A stretch of DNA of 5,894 nucleotides from an uncultured Armatimonadota bacterium (GCA_903915615.1 CAIWTR010000444.1:1-5894); one strand, 5' to 3'; shown: positions 1 through 5,768, numbered from the stretch's first letter. Program-made: numbers and translations. The notes: generated from the letters alone by a model not told the origin.

Positions 1-162
1 AATAAACATCTGCGCGATAATCGCCGCGACGAACGCGACTGTCACAACACTGAGGTGCAGGCTGGATGTCTGGATTGAATACATCAGAAACGAGAAATAC
101 GGGATGTAGACAACGGCGATGGAAACAAGGCAAACCCAGGCAAGGCGTTCATTTGTACACAT
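1..162 (-). CDS. Membrane protein, N-terminal fragment (cut by window edge)
   Basis: The minus strand is open from an ATG at 162 to the window edge, giving 54 codons that begin MCTNERLAWVCLVSIAVVYI. Two hydrophobic stretches are visible, about residues 8-28 and 36-54, separated by a short polar SIQTSS linker. This looks like the start of a polytopic inner-membrane protein with a short cytoplasmic N-terminus. No Shine-Dalgarno sequence precedes the ATG. It begins 33 bp after the stop of the hydrolase on the same strand, so the two probably share a transcript. The NERxAW start followed directly by a helix recalls small four-helix membrane proteins often found next to transcription regulators, but that is a memory-level resemblance. 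The family cannot be decided from 54 residues. Confidence 0.6.
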   Translation of the reverse strand, partial: MCTNERLAWVCLVSIAVVYIPYFSFLMYSIQTSSLHLSVVTVAFVAAIIAQMFI

Positions 163-195
163 GATGACAATTAGTACAGTTTTAACGACAATATG

Positions 196-1548
196 TCAAG
201 TAGGCTTTACATAAATGGAGACTTTATCGAGCCAAGTAAACACATCATCGAGGGCACACTGCACAATCGAGAGGTGCTCGACGCCTGCATATTCCTTGTA
301 CATAAGACGGCTGCCCGCGCGCTCGGCGGCCGGCCGCGTCCTGGATGCCATCATCTTCCCAAAATCCAGCTCTCCAACCCCAATCATCAGTGGCAGGTCT
401 TTCCAACGCGCCGGGGATGTAACCGCTCCGCCGCCGCCAAGAAGCGCAACCGCTGCGGGCTGAATCGCACCTGAATCCACGCCCGCGCTTGCCGCGGCGG
501 CTCCCATACTGTGCCCCACGATGAAAACTCTGGATGAATCGATGTTCCAGGCCTTGCTCAGACTGTCCAGCAGCTGCGCTGGGAACCGCCCAGAAACCCG
601 TGGGCTCACCAAATGCCAACCGCGTTTCGCACAGAGCGCCGTAATCTTTCCAGCGCCATACGTGTCAAAGAACATGTTCTCACTACCGCCCGCACCATGG
701 AGCGCAATCACCAATGGCTGCTTGACTTTGATGTCATTCCCACGCTGCAACCGACATGGCACTTTCGCACCAGGTGGTCCAACCAAAGCAAGATAGTCAC
801 CGACACGGCCTGTGGGTTCATCTGTTTGGCCATCGGCTATCTCCCAAAGCATGTTGAGATCCGGATCGTTTTCGAGCGCCTTACCAGCGAGGAGGGTTAG
901 GATACGTGCCCGCGCGAGGCTCCGGGATGACTGCGCATCCCTCTCGGAGACATTCATCCAAAGCCCTGATTTTTTCTTAAGGTCCTTGATACGAAGAGCG
1001 GTGACATCGATGTCAAGGCGGGCTGATCCACATGCAAGCTCAACGATTGCACTCAGCGGAGTGACTGGTGCGCTGGATGGCTGCAACGTGGCTAACTTAA
1101 GCTCGGATGTCGCATCCTGCCAATCGGACATCCCCTTCCAGCGACACCGAACTTCACCATTTGCGAGCTTAATCCCATACGCTACATCGATTTTTGCAAC
1201 GAACTGCCGCTCAGCGCTGTCCAGTAATTTTGGGTAAGTGACATCTAGTGCTACCAGTCGCGCGAGAGGACCATCCAGAGGCGCATTCACGAGCGACAAG
1301 TGAGCCGCATCCACATTGCGTAACACACCTTGAAAGTTGCCGCTGAAGAACTGCATCACCGCCGGTTGCAGGGCAGCGCTGACCTTCCGAAGCATCGGAC
1401 CGTCCTGAAGGCTTTTCTCAAGCAAGAGCTCCATCCGGCGGACACGCCGGCCCATCCGATAGCGGGCATCCAACATTTCATTCTGCACCATCATCGCTAC
1501 AGCCACTCCAGTCGAAGAGTTGTCAATTTTGCGGATGCAACAATGCAT
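196..1548 (-). CDS. Alpha/beta hydrolase (serine esterase-like) with uncharacterised N-terminal half
   Basis: The product is 450 residues from the ATG at 1548. The C-terminal part (about 246-445) is an alpha/beta hydrolase: oxyanion-hole-type HGAGG at 284-288, nucleophile elbow GHSMG with Ser347, probable acid Asp395 in GELDFG, and probable base His425 in GVEHLS. The triad is therefore intact, and an esterase or depolymerase-like activity is plausible; the substrate is unknown. Residues about 26-90 look helical and basic (RYRMGRRVRRME). Residues about 97-202 look beta-rich. I recognise no domain there, though the RMGRRVRRME pattern recalls planctomycete hypothetical proteins. No signal peptide is evident. 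The start is uncertain: an in-frame TGA lies 3 bp upstream of ATG 1548. The ATGs at 1494 and 1491 are alternatives, with GGAG about 11 bases before the first of them. The gene is divergent from the glycosyltransferase and is followed closely by the membrane protein. Confidence 0.85.
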   Translation of the reverse strand: MHCCIRKIDNSSTGVAVAMMVQNEMLDARYRMGRRVRRMELLLEKSLQDGPMLRKVSAALQPAVMQFFSGNFQGVLRNVDAAHLSLVNAPLDGPLARLVALDVTYPKLLDSAERQFVAKIDVAYGIKLANGEVRCRWKGMSDWQDATSELKLATLQPSSAPVTPLSAIVELACGSARLDIDVTALRIKDLKKKSGLWMNVSERDAQSSRSLARARILTLLAGKALENDPDLNMLWEIADGQTDEPTGRVGDYLALVGPPGAKVPCRLQRGNDIKVKQPLVIALHGAGGSENMFFDTYGAGKITALCAKRGWHLVSPRVSGRFPAQLLDSLSKAWNIDSSRVFIVGHSMGAAAASAGVDSGAIQPAAVALLGGGGAVTSPARWKDLPLMIGVGELDFGKMMASRTRPAAERAGSRLMYKEYAGVEHLSIVQCALDDVFTWLDKVSIYVKPT

Positions 1549-1551
1549 CCC

Positions 1552-1608
1552 TCAAACCACCGTTACCATACCAAATCCATCAGGGGCATCTCCTGATACA
1601 GGCAACAT
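1552..1608 (-). other. Possible 18-codon leader ORF upstream of the hydrolase
   Basis: On the minus strand an ATG at 1608 opens MLPVSGDAPDGFGMVTVV and ends at a TGA (1554-1552). That stop is in the same frame as the hydrolase and only 3 bp before its first ATG. It could be a small leader peptide coupled to the hydrolase, an N-terminal extension cut off by a stop, or chance. No good ribosome-binding site precedes it, so chance is most likely. Confidence 0.15.
1579..1597. repeat. Inverted repeat in the divergent intergenic region
   Basis: ATCAGG (1579-1584) and CCTGAT (1592-1597) form a perfect 6-bp inverted repeat around a 7-base loop. Read on the minus strand it lies in the leader of the hydrolase gene. 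The 9-mer TCCATCAGG that includes its left arm (1576-1584) recurs as an inverted pair near 5692-5739. It may be a protein-binding site or an RNA hairpin; function is unknown. Confidence 0.35.
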
Positions 1609-1678
1609 AATCGCCACGTAACATTTCAAGCAAAATCACACTCCAGTTCGTGCCCAATTCCAGTCATAATCGGAGTGT

Positions 1679-2620
1679 ATGCAATTCTCAAATCTGAATG
1701 AGAGCGTCTCCGTTGTCATTCCTGGCTACAACGTGGCCTCGTACATCGAAGCCAGTCTCGCTTCGGTCTATGCTCAAACACACAAGCCGAGAGAAGTTAT
1801 CTGCATTAACGATGGCAGTACAGACGACACCCTTGCCGTCCTGCATCGCCTGCAAAACATCTACCCAGACCTCATCATCATTGACCAGCCCAATGGTGGT
1901 GCGTGCTCAGCACGAAATGCCGGCTTGCATGCAGCAACAGGCACATGGGTTCAGTTCTTCGATGGCGATGATGTCATCCTCCCCCAGAAAATCGAGTCGC
2001 AGATAGCTCTGGCGTGCTCCGAACCCGATGTCAATGTTGTCATCGGGAGCTACCAGGAAGTCGATTCCAAGCTTAAGTACATCCGGACACTGACGGAAGC
2101 CGCGTGCCCGGATGTGTATATCGCCATCATGCTCAGCCGCGCCGGAAGAACATCGTCACACCTGTATCGACGAGCTGCGGTTGTGCGGGCTGGCGGATGG
2201 AACACCACCCGGAAGAGCTCACAGGAATATGACCTCCTCTATCGCGTGGCGAGGCTTGGCGGCATCGCAAAGTTTGATGCAAACGCCTACACACAGCTGA
2301 GGTTGCGGGAAGGCAGCATCACGCACACCAATGTTGCAGCAAACGTCCGGCGCGTACTTGATCTCCGCATCAACATCTACGAAGAGCTCAGCAACGAGAC
2401 ATATCCGTTTCAGGATGAACTGAAGCAGGCATTGTTTGAAACAATACGCTTGGCCTATTCTTATGACCGTGCGTATGCACTGGAGATGCTCAATCGCCAT
2501 CTACCAAAGTCATTCTCACCAAACCGGAACCGAAGCTATGCGTTGGCCTACAGCCTGTTCGGAATCGATGGCGCGGAACGTCTCTCGAAGCTCGGTCAGC
2601 GCCTTCGCGGCGCGGCGTAA
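1679..2620 (+). CDS. Family 2 glycosyltransferase (GT-A fold)
   Basis: This 313-residue protein is a typical GT2 enzyme that transfers a sugar from a nucleotide-sugar donor to an acceptor, probably for surface polysaccharide or another cell-envelope glycan. Visible motifs are the opening strand VVIPGYN (12-18), the donor-binding INDGSTDDT (43-51), NGGACSARNAG (72-82) and the DXD metal site in FFDGDD (D95, D97). SQEYDLLYR (181-189) sits where GT2 enzymes carry the catalytic base, so D185 is a candidate. There is no membrane helix, so it is likely cytoplasmic or peripheral. The ATG at 1679 follows GGAG at 1672-1675 with a short 3-base spacer. Residues 253-313 are repeated, slightly diverged, just downstream (2631-2817). 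No other glycan gene lies in the window, so the acceptor cannot be inferred. Confidence 0.93.
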   Translation: MQFSNLNESVSVVIPGYNVASYIEASLASVYAQTHKPREVICINDGSTDDTLAVLHRLQNIYPDLIIIDQPNGGACSARNAGLHAATGTWVQFFDGDDVILPQKIESQIALACSEPDVNVVIGSYQEVDSKLKYIRTLTEAACPDVYIAIMLSRAGRTSSHLYRRAAVVRAGGWNTTRKSSQEYDLLYRVARLGGIAKFDANAYTQLRLREGSITHTNVAANVRRVLDLRINIYEELSNETYPFQDELKQALFETIRLAYSYDRAYALEMLNRHLPKSFSPNRNRSYALAYSLFGIDGAERLSKLGQRLRGAA

Positions 2621-2817
2621 GCGACCAACCGTTCGAAACAATACGGCTGGCCTATTCTTATGACCGAGAGTATGCACTGGAGATGCTCAATCGCCATCTG
2701 CCAAAGTCATTCTCACCAAACCGGAACAGTGTCTATGCACTTGCGTACAGCCTGTTCGGAATCGATGGAGCTGAGCGGCTTTCAAGATTAGGTCAGCGCT
2801 TTCGCGGCGCGGCGTAA
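2434..2817 (+). repeat. Tandem direct repeat, two 187-bp units 197 bp apart
   Basis: Unit 1 is 2434-2620, the end of the glycosyltransferase gene; unit 2 is 2631-2817; a 10-bp spacer lies between them. Exact matches are longest in the middle third of the unit, around the codons for YALEMLNRHL and PKSFSPNRN. Such a repeat could support recombination that deletes or restores one unit. Confidence 0.9.
2631..2817 (+). pseudogene. Remnant of a second glycosyltransferase: duplicated C-terminal 61 codons
   Basis: This segment repeats bases 2434-2620 at a constant offset of 197 bp with no indels and ends at an equivalent TAA. By hand alignment about 25 of 187 bases differ (about 87% identity). The reading frame from FETIRLAYSYDR to QRFRGAA stays open, and 56 of 61 residues match. 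Fifteen codons differ silently and five change the residue, so the copies diverged under protein-level selection. That fits the tail of an old tandem paralogue whose front was deleted better than a fresh duplication. The frame has no upstream start or ribosome-binding site of its own and only 10 bp separate it from the intact gene's stop, so it is probably not translated. Confidence 0.85.
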
Positions 2818-2840
2818 ATATGGTTTTACCTGGTGCGTGA

Positions 2841-2858
2841 TGCCCCACACTGGGGGCA
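2841..2858 (+). terminator. GC-rich hairpin after the glycosyltransferase remnant, possible terminator
   Basis: TGCCCC (2841-2846) pairs with GGGGCA (2853-2858) across the 6-base loop ACACTG, starting 24 bp after the TAA of the remnant. It is not followed by a T-run, so it is not a classical intrinsic terminator. It may mark the 3' end of the glycosyltransferase transcript. Confidence 0.3.
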
Positions 2859-3096
2859 ACCACTGGATATTTCTACACCCCTAAATTTACCTGTTTTCGC
2901 AACAATTTTAGTTTAGTAAACATAACATCATACTGAATGCAATGAGCACCCTTTGGTGTCTTGAAGATGTTTATTTACTCTGTGTAAATGTTGCGCAGAC
3001 CGTAGTTCTCAAAATAGTTCTGTAGTTGCAAAATGTGTGCATTTTGACACAGTCCTGAGGTATCACTCCCCTTGGACGTTCATGTCCTAAGTTTGA
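2859..3096. other. AT-rich intergenic leader upstream of the multicopper oxidase
   Basis: I find no credible gene here. An open stretch at 2942-3025 (27 codons) has no ribosome-binding site and no recognisable content. The region must hold the oxidase promoter, since the preceding genes are separated from it by about 300 bp. A TTGACA hexamer lies at 3044-3049 but no well-spaced TATAAT-like box follows it. The inverted repeat at 3029-3046 is listed separately. Confidence 0.5.
3029..3046. promoter_or_regulatory. Inverted repeat CAAAATG-N4-CATTTTG, operator candidate
   Basis: CAAAATG (3029-3035) and CATTTTG (3040-3046) are perfect 7-bp arms around TGTG. The right arm overlaps a TTGACA hexamer at 3044-3049. 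The position, about 70 bp before the oxidase start, fits a regulator binding site. I do not recognise it as a known copper-responsive operator. Confidence 0.35.
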
Positions 3097-3114
3097 TCAA
3101 TATCAGGATATTGA
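3097..3114 (+). promoter_or_regulatory. Palindrome spanning the ribosome-binding site of the multicopper oxidase
   Basis: TCAATATC (3097-3104), AG, GATATTGA (3107-3114) is a perfect 8-bp dyad with a 2-base centre. The Shine-Dalgarno AGGA (3105-3108) lies at its centre, 7 bases before the ATG at 3116. In RNA the outer six pairs (TCAATA/TATTGA) could close a hairpin that displays TCAGGA in its loop. In DNA it could be an operator for a dimeric repressor. It also supports 3116 as the natural start of the oxidase. Confidence 0.5.
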
Positions 3115-3115
3115 A

Positions 3116-3184
3116 ATGAAATCTTTTCCGATGCAGGTGGGTGGCCTCAAACCCTTTGTGGATGCTCTCCCCGATACCTGTTAG
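3116..3184 (+). other. Out-of-frame 5' end of the multicopper oxidase gene
   Basis: From ATG 3116, placed 7 bases after AGGA, the frame reads MKSFPMQVGGLKPFVDALP, then DTC and a TAG at 3182-3184. FVDALP followed by IP is, from memory, how CotA-like oxidases begin. The IP is present, but in the frame used by the rest of the gene: the 3141-4601 frame continues IPVRLAETP from 3174. Removing one C from the CCCC run at 3169-3172 would join the two into one protein of about 494 residues. The cause may be a sequencing or assembly error, a real inactivating mutation, or +1 ribosomal slippage at CCC-G. Confidence 0.75.
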
Positions 3185-4601
3185 GCTCGCAGAAACACCG
3201 ATGGCAAGCATCCCGGCATTGCCAGCGCGCTACTTCACTTACGGAACGCCGAAGTGCTATACGCTTAGAGAACACGAGGCAACCCACCAGTTCCACAGAG
3301 ATCTTCCACCTACCCTTATGTGGACCTACAATGGAACCTTCCCAGGTCCCATCATCGCGCACCGCCTTGGAACACCCGCAGCCTTCCGCCGCATTAATGA
3401 CCTGAACCCAAACTACCGTGGCTTTGGCATCGTCGAAACCGTGTTGCATAACCACGGTGGCTGGCAGAGCCCAGATGACGATGGCTGGCCAATGGACTTC
3501 ATCCACCCGGGTGAGGAGCGGATGTACCTCATCCCAAATCAAGTCCCCGACAATGACCGCTCACACTGGGCATCCACGGTCTGGTACCACGACCACGTCG
3601 CCGATCACACTGCTGGAAATGTCTATCACGGCCTCGCCGGGATGGTGAATCAGTTCGATGATGTCGATTCTGATAACGAAAATGACACCAACACGCTGGC
3701 GCTTCGCCTCCCAAGCGGGGCATTCGACATCCCACTGGTGCTGGGTGACTACATCCTAAACCGGGATGGCTCGCTCTACTTTGACCAAATGGAAGATGCT
3801 GGTCAAGTTGGCAACCTGTTCTGTGTTAATGGCAAAGTCCAGCCATTTCTCAATGTTGCCCGTCGTAAGTACCGCTTCCGCATCCTGTGTGCTGCGCAGG
3901 CAAGACACTTCCGCCTCAAGCTCAGCAATGGTGGCTCCTTTCACGTCATCGCATCGGATGGCGGCCTCTTCGAAGCCCCAGTTGAAGTCAAAAACCTCTA
4001 CATCGTCCCCGGTGAGCGCTACGAAATCATCGTCGACTTCAGCCGCTTCCCACTTGGGACACAGGTCGCGCTCATTAACGATGTCGACCAAAAGGATGGT
4101 AACAAGCCGGCGAATATTGGCCGGGTTGCAATCCCGATGATGTTGTTCGTTGTCAACCGTGATGCGCCGGATCCGAGCCGGTTACCAGCCAAGCTGCAGA
4201 CGATCACGCCGCCAGACCTTTCTAAAGTCGTTGCCACACGCACAATCAAGTTCCACCGCAGCAAGGGTGCGTGGATGATTAATGACCGCTTCTGGAACCC
4301 GGATGTGCCGTTGTTCCGCTGCCGTCTGGGTACTGCGGAGCGCTGGATTGTCACAAATGGCTCTGGTGGTTGGGACCACCCATTCCATGTCCACGTTGAG
4401 AACTATCAGGTGCTAAAGCGGAACGGGCGGGCTCCATCCGTGGTCGAACGTGGCCGTAAGGATATCGTCAACCTCGCCGGCGGCGATACGGTCGAGCTCT
4501 TCATCCAGTTCCATCGGTATGCGGGCCGCTATACCGTGCACTGCCATAACACAGGACATGAAGACTTGGCGATGATGGGCTGGGTTGATGTTCAGCCCTG
4601 A
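3141..4601 (+). CDS. CotA-like multicopper oxidase (laccase type)
   Basis: The longest uninterrupted frame runs from GTG 3141 (486 residues), but the natural start is probably ATG 3116 with a frame break at the CCCC run (see that entry). In-frame ATGs at 3162 and 3201 are other possible starts. Multicopper oxidases oxidise four substrate equivalents at a type 1 copper and reduce O2 to water at a trinuclear centre. All motifs are present (GTG numbering): HNH 103-105, HDH 150-152, HPFHVH 413-418, and HCHNTGHEDLAMM 468-480 with axial ligand Met479. The middle cupredoxin domain shows VNGKVQPFLNV (229-239) and the HEDxxMM ending is CotA-like. The acidic DVDSDNENDTN stretch (174-184) might be a surface metal site, which is inference. 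There is no Tat or Sec signal in either N-terminus. Its stop overlaps the SCO gene start, so the two are translationally coupled. The substrate (metal, phenol or pigment) cannot be told from sequence. Confidence 0.93.
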   Translation: MASNPLWMLSPIPVRLAETPMASIPALPARYFTYGTPKCYTLREHEATHQFHRDLPPTLMWTYNGTFPGPIIAHRLGTPAAFRRINDLNPNYRGFGIVETVLHNHGGWQSPDDDGWPMDFIHPGEERMYLIPNQVPDNDRSHWASTVWYHDHVADHTAGNVYHGLAGMVNQFDDVDSDNENDTNTLALRLPSGAFDIPLVLGDYILNRDGSLYFDQMEDAGQVGNLFCVNGKVQPFLNVARRKYRFRILCAAQARHFRLKLSNGGSFHVIASDGGLFEAPVEVKNLYIVPGERYEIIVDFSRFPLGTQVALINDVDQKDGNKPANIGRVAIPMMLFVVNRDAPDPSRLPAKLQTITPPDLSKVVATRTIKFHRSKGAWMINDRFWNPDVPLFRCRLGTAERWIVTNGSGGWDHPFHVHVENYQVLKRNGRAPSVVERGRKDIVNLAGGDTVELFIQFHRYAGRYTVHCHNTGHEDLAMMGWVDVQP

Positions 4602-5187
4602 CGATACGCCGCCCGTAATTAGCCCTGAGCTGAGGCATTTCGCGACCCCAACAGCCATCGGTGACCGAGAACCGGTCATCGATGAGCTCGTTGATATCCC
4701 GTTGCAAACACATATCGGGCCAACGCGGATGAGCAAGCTCATGGGCAACAAGGGCATCATCCTGCAGCTCTTCTACACGCGTTGTACGGGTGTTTGTCCG
4801 GGGACGACGGCGATGCTGAAGACGGTTGCGCAGCAGCTTGGTAAGCGTATCGGAAATGACATCATCATCCTCTCGCTGTCACTCGACTCAGACCGGGATG
4901 CATTGAACGATATCAAGCGCTACGCAGCGCTACATCGCTTGCCAAAAGGTTGGTATACGGCGACCTGCTCGAAGGGCGACATGGCAATGCTTCTGAAGCA
5001 GCTGCGTCTGGCTGTGACGCCATCCAAAGGCCGCGATGGAACCATAAAGCACGCAAGTCAAATTGTGTATGGCTCAAATGTGAGTGGCCGCTGGCGGATG
5101 ATAAATGCCGAGCTTCCAAAACCGGAGCTGATCCGCGACATGGTGGAGATGACAGTGGATGGCCTGAAGTACAAAAAGCGCCGTTAG
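4588..5187 (+). CDS. SCO1/SenC family copper chaperone or thiol-redox protein
   Basis: This is a thioredoxin-fold protein of the SCO family, which binds copper through a CxxxC pair and a distant His and usually helps load cytochrome oxidase. From ATG 4588 it has 199 residues: FYTRCTGVCP (62-71) carries Cys66 and Cys70, His155 in IKHASQIVYG matches the third ligand, and LSLSLDSDRD (95-104) fits the SCO core strand. A TTG at 4585 would add one residue. The ATG overlaps the oxidase stop (4599-4601) by 14 bp, with a weak GGG-rich ribosome-binding stretch (4577-4584), implying coupled translation and matched amounts of both proteins. Family members normally have an N-terminal membrane anchor; here residues 1-55 are polar with no hydrophobic helix. 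No cytochrome oxidase gene is nearby, so the multicopper oxidase is the likely client. That pairing is inference. Confidence 0.9.
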   Translation: MFSPDDTPPVISPELRHFATPTAIGDREPVIDELVDIPLQTHIGPTRMSKLMGNKGIILQLFYTRCTGVCPGTTAMLKTVAQQLGKRIGNDIIILSLSLDSDRDALNDIKRYAALHRLPKGWYTATCSKGDMAMLLKQLRLAVTPSKGRDGTIKHASQIVYGSNVSGRWRMINAELPKPELIRDMVEMTVDGLKYKKRR

Positions 5188-5201
5188 TTCTTGTTACGTG
5201 A

Positions 5202-5232
5202 GATTGTCTGCACAGATTATGGTGTGACAATC
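5202..5232 (+). terminator. Hairpin after the SCO gene, possible 3'-end structure
   Basis: GATTGTC (5202-5208) and GACAATC (5226-5232) are perfect arms. Inside them GCAC (5210-5213) can pair with GTGT (5222-5225, one G-U pair), giving about 11 pairs, one bulged T and an 8-base loop. It starts 15 bp after the TAG. No T-run follows, so it may be a transcript-stabilising or factor-dependent 3' end rather than an intrinsic terminator. Confidence 0.4.
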
Positions 5233-5536
5233 AGGCTAACGACAGGACAAGATTGTGTACTTATCAACCATTTTTGGCGACCTTACGTAGAAGACCATTT
5301 CACACAACAATTTTGGCCAAACGATCGAATCGAACGGTGAAAACCATGAGCTCCTGAACATCGGATAGGAGAAACATCAACCTACTTTGTTCACCATTAC
5401 GATGATTCAGACTACGTAAGTGTTTTACAAAAGAAAATATATTGATTACGTATTTTGGCCACGCCGATGGTGTTTTGCATTAACCGTCTCTATCAAGCTT
5501 CACCTTTAATCGAAAACTTCGAAACGGGATAATCGC

Positions 5537-5583
5537 AAGCGACTGGATTTCTACTTTTCCATATCCTGAAAAGCAGTCGTTTT
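5537..5583. terminator. Nested hairpin followed by TTTT, terminator or small-RNA candidate
   Basis: AAGCGACTG (5537-5545) pairs with CAGTCG plus TTT (5574-5582, one G-U pair). An inner stem, CTTTTC (5554-5559) with GAAAAG (5568-5573), stacks directly on the 3' side of the outer stem, leaving GATTTCTA as a 5' bulge. TTTT at 5580-5583 follows the outer stem's CAGTCG. A plus-strand transcript could end here, either the read-through end of the SCO transcript or an independent small RNA. Confidence 0.35.
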
Positions 5584-5691
5584 ACTCCGCTGTATGTAAG
5601 CTGAAATATTCATCTGAAATCTCAAACAGTGAGTGAAATGCAAACATTCGTATAACTTGACAAAATCATTCTCTGATGGGTGTGTGAACCG

Positions 5692-5739
5692 CCTGATGGA
5701 TGCTTGACGCACGTGCATCGACCCCGTATTTCCATCAGG
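5692..5739. repeat. 9-bp inverted repeat with nested palindromes upstream of the last gene
   Basis: CCTGATGGA (5692-5700) and TCCATCAGG (5731-5739) are perfect arms 30 bases apart. Within them GATGC (5699-5703) pairs with GCATC (5715-5719), and GCACGTGC (5709-5716) is an 8-bp palindrome; these inner options compete with one another. The element could fold in the leader RNA of the downstream gene or bind a regulator. It matches no riboswitch consensus that I can recall. Confidence 0.4.
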
Positions 5740-5742
5740 AAA

Positions 5743-5768
5743 CCATTAACGTAACATCCTTGTAATGG
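5743..5768. repeat. Inverted repeat CCATTA-N14-TAATGG
   Basis: CCATTA (5743-5748) and TAATGG (5763-5768) are perfect 6-bp arms. The loop and right flank hold the two AACGTAA words (5748-5754 and 5769-5775) spaced 21 bp apart, about two helical turns, which would suit side-by-side binding of a regulator. Function is unknown. Confidence 0.3.

Noticed and set aside
1552..1554. TGA as a selenocysteine codon joining the mini-ORF to the hydrolase
   Set aside because: No sign of a selenocysteine insertion hairpin requirement being met, and the upstream codons show no family similarity; a plain stop is simpler.
193..1596. Several open frames on the plus strand opposite the hydrolase (up to 141 codons)
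   Set aside because: They lie antisense to a gene with a complete catalytic triad, lack recognisable motifs and have skewed composition typical of shadow frames.
2434..2817. Insertion sequence or transposon as the cause of the duplication
   Set aside because: The repeats are the coding tail of the glycosyltransferase; there are no terminal inverted repeats, target-site duplications or transposase nearby.
2942..3025. 27-codon frame in the oxidase leader
   Set aside because: No Shine-Dalgarno sequence, no helix or motif, and the length is expected by chance.
3147..4760. Open frames antisense to or out of frame with the oxidase (up to 131 codons)
   Set aside because: The oxidase frame carries all four copper motifs over the same DNA; the other frames show no domain or ribosome-binding site.
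4913..5230. Minus-strand 105-codon frame opposite the SCO gene
   Set aside because: The SCO frame has conserved Cys, Pro and His motifs; the antisense frame has low-complexity content only.
5657..5685. TTGACA as the -35 box of a promoter for the last gene
   Set aside because: The sequence 16-18 bp downstream (GGTGTGTG) does not resemble a -10 box.
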